A stretch of DNA of 64,000 nt from Paulownia fortunei (Eukaryota; Streptophyta; Magnoliopsida; Lamiales; Paulowniaceae), in NCBI GenBank assembly GCA_019321725.1, contig CM033120.1, positions 8,437,694-8,501,693 on the forward strand, written 5' to 3'. This document shows, piece after piece, positions 22,830-34,442 of the stretch. Made by a program: the position numbers and the translations under genes. Under the pieces are notes generated by a model. That model made no database searches, was not told the DNA's origin, and saw only the letters and a list, made by a program, of their open reading frames with translations. Each line of letters begins with the position of its first letter. The stretch's first letter is position 1.

Positions 22830-23680
22830 GTTTAAATATAGAGTGATGAGTTATCATATCCATAAAGATTGAAATCTAATTAACACTAAGTACTATAATT
22901 AAAATAATTCTAAATTTATTCAGTTGAATCAAACAAGAATTGCAAATAATTAAACTAAACGTCATAGAATTAAACTAGAAAAGTTCAATTGAGCAAATTG
23001 TCAAACACTTAATGGGCAATTAAATTTAGAGGTATGATTCACCTAGTTTCACCTATGTTCACCAATTCATTCAATCAATTTCAAGCTAACAATTATAAAT
23101 CAAGAACCCCTAAAGTAATCAACTCCCTCTCTCGAGTGTCAAGTGATTGTGAATTTTAATTCGGATTTTATTATCTCTATAAAAACTCCAAAAATAAAAT
23201 TATGTCAAAGCTCAATGGATCATTCAACCTATGTTGTGTTATTCCAAGATCACATACAAAATTTCCTCTCTCGTGTGCTAAATTTCATATACCAAATAAT
23301 CAAGATTAATATCCAATTAATCAAGATAGGAATCAAAAATAAGATAACACAAAAAATTGAGAAACTTGAAATATCTTGAATCGAAAATCAAAACATAGGG
23401 TTCACCATTGGTTACATCATCCCTTAGAAACTAGAATTTAGTTCATAACTAAAACTGAAAAACTCATAGACAAGTTCTTGTTCATGGTTGAAAGAAGAAA
23501 AGAAAGAAAGAAAGGAATTTAAGAATCAAAAGAAGAAAATCTTCTCTGTATCAAGGAATTTGATATCTTCAATCTCGTTCTTAAAGCCTTCTTCTTGCTC
23601 TCTAGTCTCATTCTTGTGTTTCCAAAGTGCCAAAAGTCCCTTGAATGAATTCTAGGTCTTCTATTTATACTTTCCTTAAA
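22830..23680 (-). repeat. Ty3-type LTR related to LTR C, inverted
   Basis: On the minus strand it shares the CACTCGAGAGAGGGAGTT block (23121-23140 in plus coordinates) and a variant near 23260 with LTR C, spaced similarly, and the same flanking order. Ends are not defined. The frame at 23143-23379 is a chance frame within it. Confidence 0.55.
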
Positions 23681-23829
23681 AAAAAAACAGACTTAAAATA
23701 CCTAATTCACATAAAAATCCAACAAATGGGCCCCCGATGTAATACTAATTTATGTACATAAGCCCACACAAAAATACTCTAAGGTAAAAAGAATTAGAAA
23801 TTGGCCACCATTTTCTAGAACTGTTCAAA

Positions 23830-24480
23830 AAAATATATAGAAGAAAGCTGATCAACAGGCTACATACACCACTTCTCGAGATCTTACTTAGTCTTTATTT
23901 GAATAGAGGTGCTCGAATGATCTTGCCATGCCACTATTACCTTACATGAAGAGAGTAGATGTGAAAATCAATTGAAAGGTGTTGGGATACTCCATCACTA
24001 CAGATCATCGATGCCTGCCAAAGGACGAAATAACTCTACCCTTATTTACCTCAGAGTCTGAATGAAGACTTTACGCCAGCTTAGCTGCCGGGAGCAAAAG
24101 CATATCAACATATCCAAGTCCCATCTCTTTTTAATTAGATCTTGCAGTGCTCACTACTAAGGCAAAAGAAAAGAGCAAGAGACGGCCAAAGATTCTCGTG
24201 CAGGAACAAGCGTAGGCCTATAGCGTACCCTTCATCCAGTAATAAATGCTTTTCTTGGCAAAGCAAGGAAGCATAGTTGTGCGCCTCTCCATAGCCCCTC
24301 TATACTCTATAGGCTATTAGTACTAGGTGCCTGATTAGCCTCCTGGATTGAACCAACCTTTTTAATAGATTATAACTATCAATAAAATAGGAATGATCAA
24401 GAAAGAGATGCACTATCTAGACACAGGACCCAGAGTTTTTTCAAGAACCCTTCTCTTAATATCATGATCGGGTTGACTAG
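23830..24480. other. Possible organelle-derived (mitochondrial-like) insertion
   Basis: Base use changes sharply: this stretch is visibly richer in G and C than its flanks and lacks their A/T runs. Its style (CTTAGCTGCCGGGAGC, GCGTAGGCCTATAGCGTACC) resembles plant mitochondrial spacer DNA. I see no gene in it. The call rests on composition and general resemblance only. Confidence 0.3.
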
Positions 24481-24892
24481 CTAGATCATGAGTGAATAGA
24501 AAATAAAAGATTTCAATAGTTGTTGTTGTTCCAACAATTTTTTTTAAACAACGTATCTTAGGTATAAACCACTTCAAAACTCAGTATTTTGTCTAGTGTC
24601 TTGCAATTGATTTTTATATTTTTTATTAAATGAATTAGCTTTTGGTGTATTTATATAAAATGTAGCTATATCTTTTGTATTTTTATAGCCGCTTGAATCA
24701 CCTCTATATCAAACCTGTCGAGAATGTTATCCCAAACATACTAAGATATGCCACATCTGATTGTTCTCATTGAAATCGAATGAACTGGGCCTTGTGTCAA
24801 CATAAAAGTTGTATTAATATCTCCTAGTTTTCCAGTGAATCAATCTTATGATCAATAAGACTTTGGAGCAAAGAGTTATGTCTAAAACACAA
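24481..24892. other. Unassigned AT-rich stretch before element E
   Basis: No gene seen. The last 120 bases (GTTGTATTAATATCTCC to GAGTTATGTCTAAAACAC) have the look of Ty3 LTR sequence but I could not align them to a given LTR here. Element E's own 5' LTR and primer site are missing. Confidence 0.35.
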
Positions 24893-25303
24893 ATTCAAGT
24901 TTGTAAATATTTTTCCTTTGTAAATATTGTGTGTTGTTTTCTTTACAGTTATATGTTCATATGGTATCGTAATTATAATTCTCGTCATTTAGTTAGAAAT
25001 AATTCTGAAACTTTGTTTGAAAATATGTTTGAGTCGCCTTCACACACTTCCACCATGACTGAAAATAAAAATGTGTAGAATGAAAATGAAAATCAACAGG
25101 TGCGTACCATGCATTATTAAATGTAACATCTTCGAAATTCTTCTCCTTCTTGTTTTATTTTTCCTCTTAATGCAAATAACTTTTGATTCAAACCAAATAT
25201 AATCCCTTTACTTCCTAATTTTTATGGTTTAGGCTCTGAAAGCCCTTATTTTCATCTGAAAGAATTTTATGAAATATGTGTTACTTTTGAAGATCAATCT
25301 TAA
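24893..25303 (+). pseudogene. gag: gag 5' part of element E
   Basis: Closely parallels element A 187-585: IWYRNYNSRHLVRNNSETLF in 24848-25075, then MTENKNV at 25055 followed by a stop at 25076-25078 as in A. Similarity ends near 25303 at the insertion, and the core gag domain seen in A at 600-1000 is absent. Confidence 0.75.
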
Positions 25304-25304
25304 T

Positions 25305-27879
25305 CATTAAATTTAATTTTGAAGCTCTCGCACGGTATTGATTATTGAATCCCCTAACCAATTGGTTAATTCTACATTGGGATAAGAAAGAAATTAGATA
25401 TCAATATGATGAATGTTACTAGGTTACACATTATAATTTTTAGAAGTGTTAAAGGTGTCACTATTCAGTTTATACGGTTTAATTTGATTTGATCAAGTTA
25501 TTTCAAAAGTTTATATTTGTAAATTAACATACTTGGGATATTGGACATGATATAATGTGATTTAGGTGTCATATTATAAGGTCCATATGTGCATATGATT
25601 TTAGAAATGCCAACAAGACAATCATTTAAGAATCGGATGCCAATCGGTTTAGAGATCAAATGAACAGTTAACAAATTAGGGTAGAATTTATTATCCGATC
25701 GTATGAAAATTAAAATAGGTTGTAAATATATAAATAAATAATGAGAAACACTAGATTACAGCTGTATAAGGTGTGTGTAACATCATATTTGAACCACCAC
25801 TTGACACCTCAAGCCTTGTCACCTCAAGATTTGCCATCTCAAGCTACCACCTCAACCTTTCTTCATTTCTATCTTGAACCATGATCAAAAACTATTTTAT
25901 GAGCCATTTCACCTCCAAAATCTCAATATTAAATTTTATAAGTTTCTCCCAAGTGATTCCAAGTAAAGAAAAAAGTGAAGGAAGCAAAGGGAAGTAAGGA
26001 GGAGCAAGTAGAAACTTAAAACTGTGCATAGGTGAGCTCAACACATGTTTTGATTTCAATTCTTGAATTATTTGAGGGTTTATGATTTATAAAGATTCTA
26101 TTATTGTTTATAACCTTATTAATATGTTATTTATAGTCTTACAATTCACAAAAGAAGGATTTTTAATTGCAAAATCCCAATAGAAATCACTAGGGACAGA
26201 AACTGTATACTTGCTGGTTTTTGTTTTTAAAGCTTTATATAGGTATAATAACTTGATTAAAACCTATATATTTCACTATATATGTGTGTTTATATATGAT
26301 TTTAGGTGATGTATGTAAGTTTGGAGAGGTTATAAATTGAAATATGGTTTGATTTTTAAAAAGACACCCAAAACTGTCATGATAGAATTTATAGTTTCTA
26401 TGCTGTGATAATTGGGCTGGTTTTGCTAAGGTAAATCAGTGATTTTAGGCTATTATAAAATATGGTTACATTTCTATACATGTTATCTAAGTGTGGTAAA
26501 AATTTGGGAGTGATTGGATATGCTTAAGGATGTCAAAGTTAGTATGCAACTAAATTGGACATCAGAAAAATGTGAAAATGTGAATATGTCCCATTTGATA
26601 ACTTAGCATGTTTCAACCTATACATGTTGCTATTGAGTGTTAAAAATTAGGTACATGCTATTAAAGTTATAATACTTCAATTACATGATGTTTACATGTA
26701 TTTAAGATGAAAAATTAGGGTATTTGAGGGACTATATTGGGTTCTAGTTTATGAAAGCTTGATTATTAGCTAGATAGCTTGGTGTTTAAGGTCTTAGTAT
26801 GAGATTTTGTGCTTTCAACTTGCCGAATTGGGAATGGTGCTTGATATTGGGCAATATTACAGGCTATTTTACATCTAAGGTTGGAGAGGAATACTAAACA
26901 AATCTAGACTAAGCCACCAATCAAGTGAAAGGTAAGTAAAGATTCATTTGCAACTACAATGCATAGATATTGTAAATATGTGATTTATATGTAATATCAT
27001 AGATCATATGTGTATAGCAGAGGGCACGCATTACTGTCATTCATGTCTATTGAGCATACATATATGGGCATTGGCACGTGCATGCATCATATATGAGCAT
27101 TGTGATAAATCTTGCATTGCACAACATGATTCTGAATAAGGAAAATATTTTGCTGACCACTACTAGTGCACCGAAACATGCATGGATTTGCATAGTGATA
27201 TGCATGGATTTGCAGGTTTGCGTGCATGGATTTGCATCCTTATGAGTATGCATGTATTTTCATGCTTATATCATTATTGGCTATTGGATTATAGTAGTAT
27301 TAGTCAGGGGCCCAAGAAAGAAATGTTTTTGAGAGAAATATTTTGATGCATGGAATTGCATTGTGGGCATAGCATTTTGAGATGCATGACTTGATATTGT
27401 GGATTATTCTTTAACATGCATAATCTTTACTTGTTGAACATTAGTTCATATAGTTTATGCATTGTAGGTGAGCATGATAATGCTTGAAGTATCTTTTGCT
27501 AACTGGGTGGATGTTGGAGCTCCTGTAGGTGTCTGAGAGAGTATGTACATGGATGGCGACCTGTTGGGCTATTTTGTTGGCTTGTTATATTCTGAGTCTG
27601 TTGTATTATATTTTGAGTCTGATACTATATTTTTCTTTTAAAACTTTACAGTAAACATATATGTAAATATTGTGGTCGTTGTGGGTGTTGTGCTTTTATA
27701 TAAATAATGATCTTGCTATATACAAGATATATGTGAACAAATATTTTAAATAGGGTTGTGCATGTAAAAACTGATTTATCTTTTCTTAAAGTGTTACAAA
27801 AAAAAATATAGCACGTACACACAAGTTCTATCATGTCAAAATTATACTTTATATATAATTGTTGAGTAGTGGGTGTTAC
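25305..27879 (+). repeat. LTR-like insertion in element E gag
   Basis: About 2.57 kb with no coding frame, ending GTGGGTGTTAC next to resumed gag sequence (GAAGGTTCTA). That terminus, the GTAAG-type block near 26930 and the block GTCTGAGAGAGTATGTACATGG near 27530 parallel the layout of the chromovirus LTRs at 38608 and 55176 (which end AAGGGGTGTTA), so a solo LTR of a related Ty3 family is likely. About 420 bases of gag are missing at the site, so it is not a clean insertion; no target duplication is evident. Confidence 0.45.
27179..27244 (+). repeat. Three 22-bp tandem units
   Basis: TGCATGGATTTGCA recurs exactly at 27179, 27201 and 27223, a regular 22-base period with variable last eight bases. 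A degenerate fourth copy follows near 27249. Confidence 0.9.
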
Positions 27880-28482
27880 GAAGGTTCTACTATATGTAAT
27901 CTTACTAATAGTAATAAAGAAAAATATTACATTAGTCAATAAAATGATCTAAATGCTATGATTGATAGTTTAACAAGAAAAGTTGAGACCATGGAACTTA
28001 AAAAAGTAAAGAAAATCAGATTTGTGCAAGATAAAGAAGTTTGTAGCATTTGTGTACTTATAGGACACTCCACCAACGAATGCCCAAATGTTCTAGTATA
28101 AGCAAATGTCATGAACACATTCAAAAAACCTTTTTATTCTCCATATTCTCAGACTTACAATTCACAATGGAGAAATTATCCTAATTTTATTTGGCGAGAT
28201 GAGAACCTTGTCTAATTGCTATATTCACAAAATCCACCAGCTTTTCTTCTTATCTAGCTCTACATACAAAATCTCTTAAGGAAACTTTGGATGAATTTAT
28301 ACATGCACAAACAAACATCAATAACCAGACTTCACAAGTCATCAATGAGTCCAAAAGTATACTTTTAACACTGACAACCTCTTTGCATACTCATAAAAAA
28401 AGTAAATTCCTACTCAACCTCAATCTAATCCTTCCACTCAGTATCATGCTTCTTTCTTTGGGTGAAAATTCAATCAATGAGA
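27880..28482 (+). pseudogene. gag: gag 3' part of element E
   Basis: Matches element A 1013-1620: the segment before the zinc knuckle, a damaged knuckle (VCSICVLIGHSTNECP at about 28037-28084, all four ligands still readable), then the Q/N-rich linker with NNQTSQVINESKSILLTLTT. It stops where the reversed nested element begins; gag and protease continue at 31644. Confidence 0.75.
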
Positions 28483-30220
28483 TGCTACAACTTTAAGGTT
28501 GAAAACCCAAGTGAAAGTTGTGTCAAGTAATAAATTTTTTGCAAGTCCGAGGTTGATCCACAAGGAAGTTGTTTATAGCTTTTGAGTTTATATTTCTTAA
28601 AGATTGGTTGAAAGTGGTTTAGAATATAAAAAAACATTTATGTTATAACTAACAAATCAAAGTAATAAAAATATTGAGGATTAGGGATCCGCTCTTGAGT
28701 TTTAGATAAATCAATGATTATTTTTTTACCTCTTTAATAATAAAGATTTCAATGGGAAGATGTTATCAAATAGATATGCATTAAGGTAATTATGATATTG
28801 TCTTACTATTTGCAAATTATCTCTTAACATCAATACTTGTTTATAGGATCAAGTATTTATGCACACGTTTGTCTACAACAAATCAAAATTTCACATTAGC
28901 AGTCGGTAGGGTAGAACCGTACAATAAACTAAATGGACCCAAGTATTTATTATGCCATTGGTGATACATAAATCAAGAATCACCACAAAACAAGAAAAGT
29001 TTTAACTCTAGCAATTGTTTAGGGAATCAAGTATCTATGCACACCTTTGTTTACAACAAATCAATGTTTTATATTAGCAGTTGGTGGGGTAGAATTGTAC
29101 GATAAGCCTAATGAACCCAAGTATTTGTTGTGCCATTAGTGATATGTATATCAAGAATCGCCATTAAACAATGAGGGTTTCAATAAAAAATTAAAATAAT
29201 AAAACAACACACCAGAACATTATGCACCTTATAACTATTATTCTTCCTCCATCAAGAGTTCCACCTTTTTTATTTAGCTTAAATGAAATTTAAAAACACA
29301 TAATAAAAGTAGAAAAGACTAAAAACACAAGAGAAACTAGAGACTACATTTCTATTACTACTAGAAAACTTAGCATAAAGAAAAATAATAATACAACTTT
29401 CTTTTCTCCTCAAGGGTTTTTGTATATCTTGAATGCCATCCAAAAGCCCCTATTTATAGCATAGGAGTACCTAAATTGGAATCTTCAGATTCACTTCAAA
29501 TAATTTCAAATGTACTCTAAATTCACATGTCATTTTCAGAACCAAATTTTGTAACACATTTTTCTCTATGCAATCAGCTAAATTTGGAAAAGTGATCAAC
29601 ATAAAAGTTATAGATTTGTTGTTAGATAAGTTTTTCAACTTGAATCACCTAATTCCAACAACTAGGGAGAAAGTTATACTTGATTTAAAGAGATATGTCA
29701 GCATAAACAGATTCCTTCCAATACACCTATTTGGATAAATTTTTTGCTTTAATCAATGCTGAATTAGGTTGATCTTCCAACAAAAAAATTGTAGTTTTAT
29801 CTCTTGACTTTCAAATAAAGTAAGAGTTAGGTCCATAGGGTTTTTGAATATAGAGTTATGCCCAAAATATAAAACCTGTCCAAGTATAGAAGTATGTTTA
29901 TTTTGAATTTAATGCAAGCCCAACAATCACTTGCAAAGTCCATGTGATTTTTTGTGTATATTTTGATCTACCCATGATGGACTTAGGCAAAAATAACCAT
30001 TTTCTTCTAATTGTCATGCTTCTTTGATCCAATAAAATATTATCTCCCAACTTGCTCATGAAATGTGTTGTCTTCTTTGATTTTATTTTGGCTCCTTTTG
30101 ATATCTTTTTATTCATTGATTCCCTAACACAAAACATTAAAAAAACTATAATATTAACAAGAATAAAGCAAGGAAAGTAAAGAATTTGATACAAAAATGT
30201 ATCAAAATATGCACTTATCA
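28483..30220 (-). repeat. Complete LTR of the Athila-like family (1738 bp)
   Basis: On the minus strand it runs from TGATAAGTGCATATTTTGAT to AAAGTTGTAGCA, giving the full LTR length for the family. It contains two diverged copies of a block with AAGTATTTAT/ATGCACAC.TTTGT.TACAACAAATCAA (28850-28960 and 29030-29125), an internal duplication of about 175 bases spacing. Confidence 0.75.
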
Positions 30221-31643
30221 AATTTCCCCACATGTAACCATTGTTTATCCTCAAGCAAGCCGAAAATAAACCTAAACTAATCTACTTTCATAGGAAATCA
30301 CGATTATATTTAGCATATACAACAAGCCTTTAAACCCCTAGGTGGCCTATAGAAGACGAGTTATAGTCTCGTGAGGGTTTCCAGCAGTGATACCCACAAA
30401 TACCTATGATAACTAACTTTCAACCATTATTATCAGGAAACACCAAAGTAATAAGGAAATAAAATCAAACAAGTATCGAATCTAACCCTTAGTTATTCAA
30501 AAGTCAATACATTTCCACAATAAGTATACTCAAGTGTGTGTGTGAATAGTTAATGTCAATAGTGACGAAACTATTCATGTTTCAAACAAATGAATTCCCA
30601 TAGAACCTCACAAAAACAATCACCCAATCTCTAATGAAAGAGTTAAACATCATAGGCTCTTCCTTTGGTACAAATCTCCAGTACATCGAATACACCACAT
30701 AAAATTAAAAGGTTTTCAACAAAGGTTGTAGTGTGCCCAAAGGTTAGTAATGTGGCTAAGACATAAAAGGATATGATGCAACAAATGTTCTAAAAACTTC
30801 ATGGGAGTAGAGACATAGAATTTATCAATAAAGAATTTCATGCAACAAAGGCCTATTGTTATTGAATTGGACCCCTCTTCATCATTCTTTTTGATTTTAC
30901 AACATTCCATTTTTAGTTGCAACTGGTAATATTTATAATACTTTGCAATTGTTTGTTTGTTTGTTTGTTTTTTGTCTTTTTTAAGAGAAACTCCCCCACA
31001 CTTTTCTTCTATCCCAACACAAATTTCTTTTGCAAGCTCACCTTATCAATGGAATGTTTCTTAAACTCCAAATCATTTTTAGAACAAGGGTAGGATAATA
31101 GTATATTTAAACTAGGTAAGAAGATATGGTTACCACAAAAAAAGATTTATTTATTGAAAGGCTCAAAGTGACTCACTTTGGAGAATGTTCTCTTGGAACA
31201 TCACATGGAGAACAAGTTGATTTGGCTATGGTGCTAGAAAGCCTAATGCCTTAATCATTTTTCAAGTGGTGATCAATCAATCGTTCACCTCGACATACCA
31301 AAAGGAAAAGTTCTAACACTCAACCCATGCATGTCGAAAATTCAAGTGATAATTAAAGCGAGGGTATAAGAATTATCTATTTTGGCATACTTGTCTCCAT
31401 ACTAAATAAGAATAACATAACTATTTGTGCAAAAATATTTGAGTATAACTATTACAAAAATATATTAATCAAAAAACAACATCAAAGTCCAAAACAACAC
31501 CCATCATCAATCAAACCACATTATCCATATTTAATTTTAATCATTGAAGAAAATTAACAATTCATAAAAGAATATTAACATGAATAAAGCAAGAAAAGTA
31601 TAAAAAAATTAATACAAAAATATATCAATATTTGCACTTATCA
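28483..31643 (-). mobile_element. Nested, internally deleted Athila-like element in reverse orientation
   Basis: On the minus strand: about 74 bases of LTR start (31643 down to about 31570), then a jump to the 3' tail of the family (about 31560 to 30236, matching element A 7590-8917), the polypurine tract and a complete LTR (30220 to 28483). All coding sequence is gone. Element E gag (28482) resumes at 31644. No exact 5-base target duplication is visible; only a loose AATG occurs on both sides. Confidence 0.8.
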
Positions 31644-32876
31644 GAATGTTAATTCGATTACAACTCTTTGAAATGAAAAAGTTGTTGACAAGACTATTCA
31701 TCTTAAGGAGAATCCAAAGTTGGTAACCACTCCTAAACTTTTCTCTCATACTGATGTAACACCTCTACCTTTTCCTAGTAGGTTAGCAAATTCTAAGAAA
31801 AATGAGCAAGAAAAGAAGATCCTTGAGATTTTTCAAAAAGTGGAGATAAACATTCCTTTTCTTGATGTGATCAAGTAGGTGCCTCGATATGCTAGTCCTC
31901 AAAGAGCTATGCACTAACAAATGGAAGTTGATAGGGGATGAAATGATGAGGGATGAAAAAGTAAGTGTGGGGAAAAATGTTTCGATGGTTCTTTAAAGTA
32001 AACTCCCTCCAACGTGTAAGGATTCAGACACTTTTAACATCCCTTGTACCATTGGTAAGACCATATTTAAAAAATGCAAGTTAGATTTGGGAGCATCAAT
32101 TAATGCTATGCTTCTCTAAATCTAGGACTTTTAAAAGAAACTGATGTTATCATACAATTAGTTGATAGATCTAATGCATATCCAATATAGATTGTGAAAG
32201 ATGTTCTTGTGCAAGTGAATGAATTAGTTTTCTTTGCTGATTTTTATGTTATTGAGATGGAAGACGACACATGCCCTAATCCTACACACATTCTTTTGGG
32301 AAGATTATTCATGAAGACAGACCAAGCTAAGATTGATGTTCATAATGACACTCTTACTATGGAGTTTGATGTCGAGGTTATAAAATATAATATTTTTTAA
32401 GCTGTGAGACATCCTACTGACGTTAATATTATTTCTACAATTGACATTATTGATCCAAGTCACAACAAATGCTTGAGTTCACTAGCAAAGATGAAGTGGC
32501 GGTTACTTTAAAAAACATCTCCTTATCAAGGATTTGAAAAAAAAGAAGTTGGATGTGCAAATGTTGGAGAATGTGGAGAGTAATGTAATGGCGCTAGATT
32601 CATTACCAAAAAAATCAAGGTATGATATCTCTTATGTTGAATTGCCAATATCTAATGAGAGGCTTCTACCTTTTGCGGTGAACACATGTACAATAGAGCT
32701 TAAACCAATCCCAGACCATCTTAAATATATCTACTTGGGTGAGAAAGAAATACCACTAGTTAGTATCGCTAAAAAACTTATTCAAGTACAAGTAGACAAA
32801 CTTATTTGGGTGCTTCAAAATTATAAGACAATGATTGGATGGACTATGGCTTTGGCAGCATACGTTGATGAGTGAT
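31644..32876 (+). pseudogene. Protease and RT start of element E
   Basis: Broken frames give EIFQKVEINIPFLDVIK, then CKLDLGASINAM with the protease active site in the canonical Athila form DLGAS, then VKDVLVQVNELVFFADFYV and ILLGRLFMKTDQAKIDVHND (32194-32397). 32534-32872 reads AVNTCTIELKPIPDHLKYIY and IGWTMALAA, the region just before RT. The sequence then jumps to GGACATTAAACCAAGTGCTTGTTGGGAG (32900-32930), a block typical of the Athila region after integrase, so RT and RNase H are deleted. Confidence 0.75.
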
Positions 32877-33084
32877 GAAAGAGGCAATTTCGGGCTGAGG
32901 ACATTAAACCAAGTGCTTGTTGGGAGACGACCCAACGAATGGAAAAAAACGACTATGAGAGCTGATAATCACAAATTTGCTTTCTCATTTCTTATTTCTT
33001 TTTCTTTTTTTCTTTTTTTTCTATTTTATTTTATCCCAAACGAAAATGTGTGTTGACAATATGGTAGGTAGTATTTTTTTTTTA

Positions 33085-33230
33085 AAATTTTATCATGCAA
33101 GAGCACATGGTAGTCACTTTTCGACAAAAAAACCGCTGCAAAGATCTTGTAGTATGGATTTTATTGACTCACTCTTTTCAAAGACACTTACACTTTGAGC
33201 AAAAGTTATGAAATTTATCAAAAATTAATA
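33085..33230 (+). pseudogene. Integrase zinc-finger fragment of element E
   Basis: Parallels element A 4480-4610: a broken reading of AHGSHFSTKK and YGFYWLTLFKDTYTL. Ligand positions are partly lost. Flanked by the post-integrase block on the left and by sequence matching A 5635 onward on the right, so the order is scrambled relative to A. Confidence 0.6.
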
Positions 33231-33234
33231 TTCT

Positions 33235-33640
33235 TCCCAATTAAGTGGCGGATAACGATACTACATGGCTATTGAAGTCGGACTTATCAGTTTCCCAAAT
33301 AAATGATACAAAAATAAAAAATATAAGTTCCTTAGGAGTGGTTTCTAAAAATTAAGAAGATAAAATTCAATTCATTAAGAATTGACTAAGTAAGGAGTCT
33401 TTAGATGATTGACTCTTGAGACGCATTCATGTGGATTAGTACAACGTACAATTCTTGATTTATGGAATTACTTCTGAGATGAATTTAAGTGTTATAGTCA
33501 TAGGAGTCTGACATTTAAAGACCATGTTTGTCAGTTTATAAGAAAACTAGATAGGAGGCATATCCTCGACCCATAGACAGCGTTTAAACCGTTACTGGAC
33601 GTAAAACTAGAGGAAGATATGAGCCATAGTCACAACTACA
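33235..33640 (+). pseudogene. Unidentified family ORF, copy 2 (partial)
   Basis: Matches element A 5635-6378 with a deletion that removes the first third and most of the cysteine cluster. Recognisable shared stretches are the one around THSCGLVQRTILDLW and RKLDRRHILDP near the end, in broken frames. It lies directly upstream of the second LOG-like frame, as in element A. Confidence 0.55.
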
Positions 33641-33810
33641 TGTATATTCATATGTAGTAGTTATTTTTTCTTTTTCAAACTTTATGTCCTTATTTTCAAC
33701 CTTTCTGACAAAAGAAAATATGTGCAATAAATGCATTCCCTTCTCACACCTAAATAAATAACATATTTTGCTTAACTCACTTAAAAAAAAAGAAAAAAAA
33801 AAAAAAAAAT

Positions 33811-34442
33811 AGAAGTCTTTTCCACTCGCAAGTTCAACTGTAATTATGTCTTTTGTGGAACCAATCTAAGAAAAGATGGTGAGTTTATAGTGGCAACCAA
33901 TAACCTTGGTAGAATGTTAGTAGAAATAAAAATTCATTTAGTGTATAAGGGAGGCAGTTTGGGGTTAATGGGGAGTATTGCTACTTTTGCTCATGTAGGA
34001 GGAGTTAAAATTTTAGGTATTATCCCAAAAAATCTTTAACGGTACATAATATCATAGGTATAACCATCGGAGATGAGCTAAAAATATCACATATTTAAGA
34101 TAAAATGCCTAACATGTTAAACAATGCGGATACATTCATCACTCTATCTAGTGGTTTTGGTACACTAGAGGAATTATTGAAAATTATCTCTTATTCACAA
34201 CTCAATATTCACTAGAAACCTATAGGTATTCTTAATATTAATGGTTTGTTTGATGATTTGCTATCTTTTGTTGATCATACTATATAAAATATTTTATTTC
34301 ACCGTCTACGAGATGAATTCTCATTTCTACTTCAATACCTAACCAATTGATTGAGCAGCTTCTAGCATATGTGCCAGAACATGATTTATCCTTGGCTCGT
34401 GCAGATTTGTCCAACATGGACAATGATCGAAAAGTAAAATGA
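33811..34442 (+). pseudogene. LOG-like phosphoribohydrolase, captured copy 2
   Basis: Same layout as copy 1 at 6561: YVFCGTNLRKDGEF, NNLGRMLVEIK, HLVYKGGSLGLMG (first Gly of the GGG run changed to Lys), GGVKILGIIPKNL, a stop near 34038, then in a shifted frame MPNMLNNADTFI and SGFGTLEELL, where both Glu residues of the GTLEE end of the motif are kept but PGG has become SSG, then LNINGLFDDLLSFVDH. The start codon of copy 1 reads ATA here. It differs from copy 1 in which catalytic positions are lost. No introns. An A-rich tract (33780-33810) precedes it, as in copy 1. Confidence 0.8.

Noticed and set aside
27047..27253. Minus-strand Cys/His-rich 68-codon frame
   Set aside because: Its Cys and His residues come from the 22-base TGCATGGATTTGCA repeats.
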